DNA of 26,015 bases from the NCBI GenBank assembly GCA_021464525.1, contig JADRCO010000821.1:1-26015 (forward strand). Reading direction: 5' to 3'. Below, piece by piece: positions 22,740-26,015 of this stretch (the stretch's first letter is position 1; each line of letters starts with the position of its first letter). Both the position numbers and the translations under genes were made by a program. The notes under the pieces were generated by a model. The model ran no database searches and had not been told where the DNA came from. It saw nothing but the letters and a program-made list of their open reading frames with translations. The stretch comes from Rhizophagus sp. LPA8_4_AMF. Taxonomy: Eukaryota > Glomeromycota > Glomeromycetes > Glomerales > Glomeraceae.

Positions 22740-23958
22740 CAAATATGTCAACAGCCCTTATATATATTGTATTTATTTATTTATTTATTTATTCTTTTAT
22801 TACTATTTTTTTTTAAAAAAAAATGGGGAAAAAAAATGCATAGGAAGAAAAATAAAAATAAAATTTAAAATCTCAGTCAAACAAAATGATTCATTTTTAA
22901 CGGTTTATTTATCTTAGTTACTAAACTGTTTTGGGCCATTTTTTTTTATCTATTTTTCAAGTTGTACAGCTATTATTAAGTATAGGGAGGAGCGATCGTA
23001 ATAAACTTAACTTAATATGGACTTTCATGAATGTGTAAAATATGGAGACTGTAACACAGAGGAAATGTAGTATTTATGATTTTTCTGAGAGAAAAAAAGA
23101 AAATCAAAGAATTTATATAAGTGAAATTTTATTTAGTAATTCATATCGGTAGACTAAAAAAAAGGTCCATAAATTTTCAATGTTGGACTAGTAATCAATA
23201 AATACATTGGTTTCACATTACTTATAATATCTGTGATCCATTTGCTAATGAAAATATTTTTAAATTGTTTTTGTGAATATTTATGATTGCACTGATTACT
23301 TTTAGCTTGTAATAATTGAAAGTTGAAAAAAAAACATCGTCATGCTACTCACGCATAATTATTTGAACTTTGTTAAGAATTCATTTATAATTCTTCACTA
23401 TAAAAAGTTTTCGTAATGGTCTTCGATTCGAACAATGATGATCATCCTTATTTTGATCTTAATTTGGGATTTCATTTCACTCGAATAGATAAGCCATCTT
23501 ATTTAAGATTATGATTTTTGATTATCAAAAACCATTAACTAATTGGAAGATAATCTAAATATCTAATAGCGATAGAGATAAATGGCAAACGATTATTTTA
23601 ATTAAAAATAAGTTTTATCTATTTTTTATTTTTATTTTTTTTTTAAAAAAAATTATTTTATCTCGAGTTAATTAATTATCTTGAATTTTTTGAGTGTCCG
23701 ATTTTTCGGAGATTGCGTATTGTTCGTTGTGTAACGAGACCAACCCATTCAACAAACTCCGATAAATGCTGCAAATAACCAAATTTGAAAAAAATTCTCC
23801 CATATTGTAATTTGTAAATCCTTTCAAATTGGGTTACATTTGTTGTTATTCATTGTTAAAATGGAAAAAAAAAAATATTATATTTTATTTTATTTATTTT
23901 TTTATTTGTCTTTATTTGCATTCTCTTCAAAAGATAAGACATTTTACAATCAAATCAT
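22740..23958. repeat. Tandem 1.2-kb unit, copy 3
   Basis: Starts at the third CAAATATGTC; TATGGACTTT is at 23016-23025. The ATCGG(T)n block seen near the start of copies 1, 2 and 4 is missing. Its module near 23697-23761 has an extra small hairpin (TCCGATTTTTCGGA) and an inner TCGTT-GTGT-AACGA stem that copy 4 shares, so copies 3 and 4 pair together in this part. Unit length is 1219 bases. Confidence 0.87.
23697..23761. other. Stem-loop module in tandem copy 3
   Basis: The outer stem is weakened: CGGAGATT faces AAACTCCG at 23754-23761. A compact TCCGA-TTTT-CGGA hairpin lies at the left edge, and an inner TCGTT-GTGT-AACGA stem lies inside. Confidence 0.5.
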
Positions 23959-25260
23959 CAAATATGATAATAAAAAAAATCGGTTTTTTGATGAAATTCG
24001 TCAAACTGACTGGCTTCCTTGATATTTATTGTTTTTATTTATTTATTATTTAAAAAAAAGTGGGAAAAAAAATGTATATAGGAAGAAAAAATAAATTCTT
24101 ATAGTCTTCTAAACTTAGGAAAAATAAAGTTCTGAGAAGTTAACCGTCTCCATGAACGGAAGTCAAGTAAAATTGATTCATTTTTAACGGTTTATTGTTC
24201 TTGGTCATTAAACTGGTTTATTTTTTTTTATTTAATCCAAATTGTACAGCCATTACTAATAGTTACTGAGTCATTTGCTTATTATAGTGAGGATGTTCTT
24301 CAGAGATCGTAATAAACCTAACTTAATATGGACTTTCTAAAATATGGAGACTGTAACACAGAGGAAACAGTATTTATGATTTCTCTCAGAGATAAAAAAG
24401 ACAAACAAAGAATTTTTATAAGTATAATTTTAAAAATTCATATCGGTAAGCTTAAAAAAAAGGCCCGTAATCTTCAACGTTGGACTGGTATCAATAAATA
24501 CATTTGTTCCACACCTACTTACAAGTATCTGTGATCCATTTACCAATGAAAAATATTTTTAAATGCTAATAAATTGTTTTTGTGAATAGTTATGATTACA
24601 CTGGTTACTGTTAGCTTGTAATAATTTAAACGTTGAAAAACAACATATTGTTAACATCATCACGCATAATTACTATTTGAATTCGTTAAAAAACCATTCA
24701 TTTACAGTTTTTCATTATAAAAAGTTTTCGTAATGGTCTTCGACTATCATCCTTATTATGATCTTAATTTGGATTTTATTTTCATTTGAATTTGAATAGA
24801 TAAGCTAATGGTCTAGCTGTGATTGGGAAGGATTTTTAAATGTGCAAAGATAATCAAAAATCATAATCTTAAATGAATAAGATGGCTAATCGAAAGATAA
24901 TCTATTAAAATATATAGTAACGATAGAGATAAGGGCAGCATTCATTTTATCATTTTATTCTTTTATTTATTTATTATTATTATTATTTTTTTTTTTGAAA
25001 AAAAATTTTATCTCGAGTTAATTATTTTGGATTTTTAAAGAGCTCCGATTTTTCGGAGTTTTATTTATACTTTATACGCGCAACTGCTCGTTGTGTAACG
25101 AGGCAAACCTCATTCAACAAACTCCGGTAAATAATGAAACTAACCCAATTTGAAAAAAATTCTCTCATACTTACAATTTGTAAATCCTTCAAAATTGGGT
25201 TACATCTGAATAACATTTTAATCTAAAAAATTCAATTTTGTTTATTTATTTATTTTTTTT
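23959..25260. repeat. Tandem 1.2-kb unit, copy 4
   Basis: Last copy, starting with CAAATATGAT; TATGGACTTT is at 24327-24336. It has about 50 extra bases near 24113-24164 and more near 24795-24850 relative to the other copies. The right limit is approximate, set where similarity fades before 25260, about 150 bases from the 3' end of the Myb/SANT gene. Confidence 0.85.
25043..25126. other. Stem-loop module in tandem copy 4
   Basis: Three pairings are visible. CTCCGA (25043-25048) pairs with TCGGAG (25053-25058) around TTTT. CTCGTT (25087-25092) pairs with AACGAG (25097-25102) around GTGT. CGGAGTTT (25055-25062) can alternatively pair with AAACTCCG (25119-25126). The left arm can therefore choose between a local hairpin and the long-range stem kept in copies 1 and 2. 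Confidence 0.6.
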
Positions 25261-25410
25261 GGAATTACAGTAACAAAGAAATCTATAAGTAAAAGAGTAA
25301 ACGTTTTTTTTTTTTGAAAAAAAGAAGAAAGTAAAATAAAATAAGATAAAATAAAATAAATAGGTGATAAATCTAAAATTAAAAATTTTTTTCACACATT
25401 TTTTTTAGGA

Positions 25411-25923
25411 TTAATTCAAAATATAACTCAAATCCATTCGGTTTTGGATAACGTTTCTAAAATCAAAAAATATATATAGTTAGTCATATTAACACAGTTT
25501 TGCCTCTATTAGCCATTAAGTTAAATTATATGGGAAAAGATCATCGGTTAACCCTTATTATCACTTACTGTTGAATAAACGGATTACTGAAAAGTTCATC
25601 ATACCTAAAATTTATTAATTAATAAAGATAAAATAAAAAGATTCGATATATTTATTATTTGAACGAGGAAGAATATATTACTTTATTTTGCAATTTTTAG
25701 CTGTTCTTTCGGAAGATTTTTTTAAAGACCTTGCCACAAGTTCAGATGCGATTAATGTCCAATCATTTTTACCATGTTCGTTTACTAATTCAAAAAGTAA
25801 CATTTCCTCCTATAAAAATTAAAGCAATTATATGATTTAAGTTTAAAATTCTAAATAATTAATTAAATTTTTTAAACGAATATATACATATAAAGGCCAT
25901 GAATTTTCTTGATGGGTTTCCAT
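25411..25923 (-). CDS. Small Myb/SANT-type DNA-binding protein, four exons
   Basis: Exons on the minus strand: 25923-25888, 25809-25682, 25604-25569 and 25456-25411. Introns are 78, 77 and 112 nt, all GT...AG, and the spliced length (246 nt) is a whole number of codons, giving 81 residues. The product starts METHQENSWPLY and continues EEMLLFELVNEHGKNDW, so W9 and W29 have 19 residues between them, as in Myb repeats. Next come TLIASEL (helix 2) and RTAKNCKIKYDELF (helix 3), where C52 and Y56 sit at the family's Cys and third aromatic positions. The domain is completed only by joining exons 1-3, which supports the splices. Such single-repeat proteins usually bind DNA in the nucleus; targets are unknown. 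The reading frame is also open upstream of the ATG to the window edge through Lys-rich low-complexity sequence, so a longer N-terminus is possible. If intron 3 is retained the protein stops at 67 residues, inside the donor site. Confidence 0.72.
25457..25568 (-). other. Intron 3 of the Myb/SANT gene, with branch point
   Basis: The donor GTAAGTG is at the consensus and the acceptor is TTTTAG. A CTAAC branch-point motif lies at 25483-25479, about 21 nt before the acceptor AG and followed by a T-rich tract. This is the best-formed intron in the window and the clearest sign of a fungal-type spliceosomal genome. Reading through instead gives TAA inside the donor (CAG-TAA-GTG), so splicing decides whether the protein has 14 extra C-terminal residues. 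Confidence 0.65.
25605..25681 (-). other. Intron 2 of the Myb/SANT gene
   Basis: Donor GTAATA, acceptor AATTTTAG, 77 nt. It splits the Lys55 codon (AA|G). Without this splice the frame ends at TAA immediately after K55, before the third aromatic of the Myb repeat; with it the conserved YDELF is restored. No perfect branch point is visible; TTAAT near the 3' end is a candidate. Confidence 0.6.
25810..25887 (-). other. Intron 1 of the Myb/SANT gene
   Basis: Donor GTATAT, acceptor TTTATAG, 78 nt, phase 0. The joined sequence WPLY-EEMLL places the first tryptophan exactly where Myb repeats need it relative to the HG and second tryptophan in exon 2, which is the main support for this junction. 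Confidence 0.62.
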
Positions 25924-25948
25924 TATTTTTAATATAAGGGGATTTAAA

Positions 25949-26015
25949 CTTTTTCTTTTCTTTTTTCTTTTCTTTTCTTTTTTTTTTTCAAAATTTTTTT
26001 TTTTTTTTTTTTTTT
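25949..26015. repeat. Low-complexity TTTTC repeats and poly-T at the window edge
   Basis: Repeated TTTTC units (25949-25980) are followed by T runs, ending in at least 22 consecutive T (25994-26015). On the minus strand this is an A/AAAAG tract immediately upstream of the Myb/SANT start codon. It may be 5' untranslated or promoter sequence, or the 5' end of a longer Lys-rich coding exon. The run reaches the edge, so its true length is unknown. Confidence 0.85.

Noticed and set aside
22729..24534. Plus-strand frames inside tandem copies 3 and 4
   Set aside because: They consist largely of TTTA and poly-A low-complexity translation and are not kept between copies.
20391..25260. CRISPR array or rDNA intergenic repeat as an explanation of the tandem units
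   Set aside because: The units are far too long and diverged for CRISPR repeats, and no rRNA sequence is recognisable beside them.

Overview
The window is eukaryotic DNA, most likely from a fungus. It is very AT-rich and full of A/T homopolymers. One gene has three short introns (77-112 nt) with GT...AG ends, one of them with a clear CTAAC branch point. There is a CT-rich tract upstream of the other gene, most of the DNA is non-coding, and there is no sign of bacterial operons. The style fits an arbuscular mycorrhizal fungus (Glomeromycotina, Rhizophagus-like), but that is an inference from composition and gene content, not from a marker gene.

Only two genes can be supported well. (1) 17487-18923, minus strand: an intronless 478-residue protein with an N-terminal hydrophobic segment and an alginate-lyase-type (polyuronate lyase, PF05426/PL5-like) domain that keeps the Asn-His and Arg...His-Tyr active-site motifs. 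(2) 25411-25923, minus strand: a small four-exon gene, too broken up by introns to appear as a long ORF, whose spliced product (81 residues) is a single Myb/SANT-type DNA-binding repeat with the canonical tryptophan spacing. Both are on the minus strand, about 6.5 kb apart. I see no functional link between them.

Layout. 1-3540: AT-rich and CpG-poor, with a complete CpG desert from 2120 to 3436 and a possible non-autonomous element bounded by inverted repeats (about 738-1602). 3541-14400: AT-rich intergenic DNA with more CpG and many short CGG/CCG words, microsatellites, one odd 63-codon ORF (6368-6559) and degenerate repeats. 14400-16400: a cluster of small dispersed repeats, including three MITE-like elements that end in TTACAGCTG...CAGCTGTAA; one (15200-15380, with 29-bp perfect terminal inverted repeats) lies inside another (15132-15514). 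17487-18923: the lyase gene, with its purine-rich (CT-rich on the coding strand) promoter region to the right. 19180-20375: intergenic DNA with a perfect 9-bp stem hairpin. 20391-25260: four diverged tandem copies of a roughly 1.2-kb non-coding unit, each carrying the same flanked stem-loop module. 25411-26015: the Myb/SANT gene, running in from the right edge.

The most notable items are the four-copy 1.2-kb tandem array with a retained hairpin module, the nested MITE cluster, the CpG desert, the intron-split Myb/SANT gene and the fungal polyuronate lyase. No new multi-gene system is apparent.
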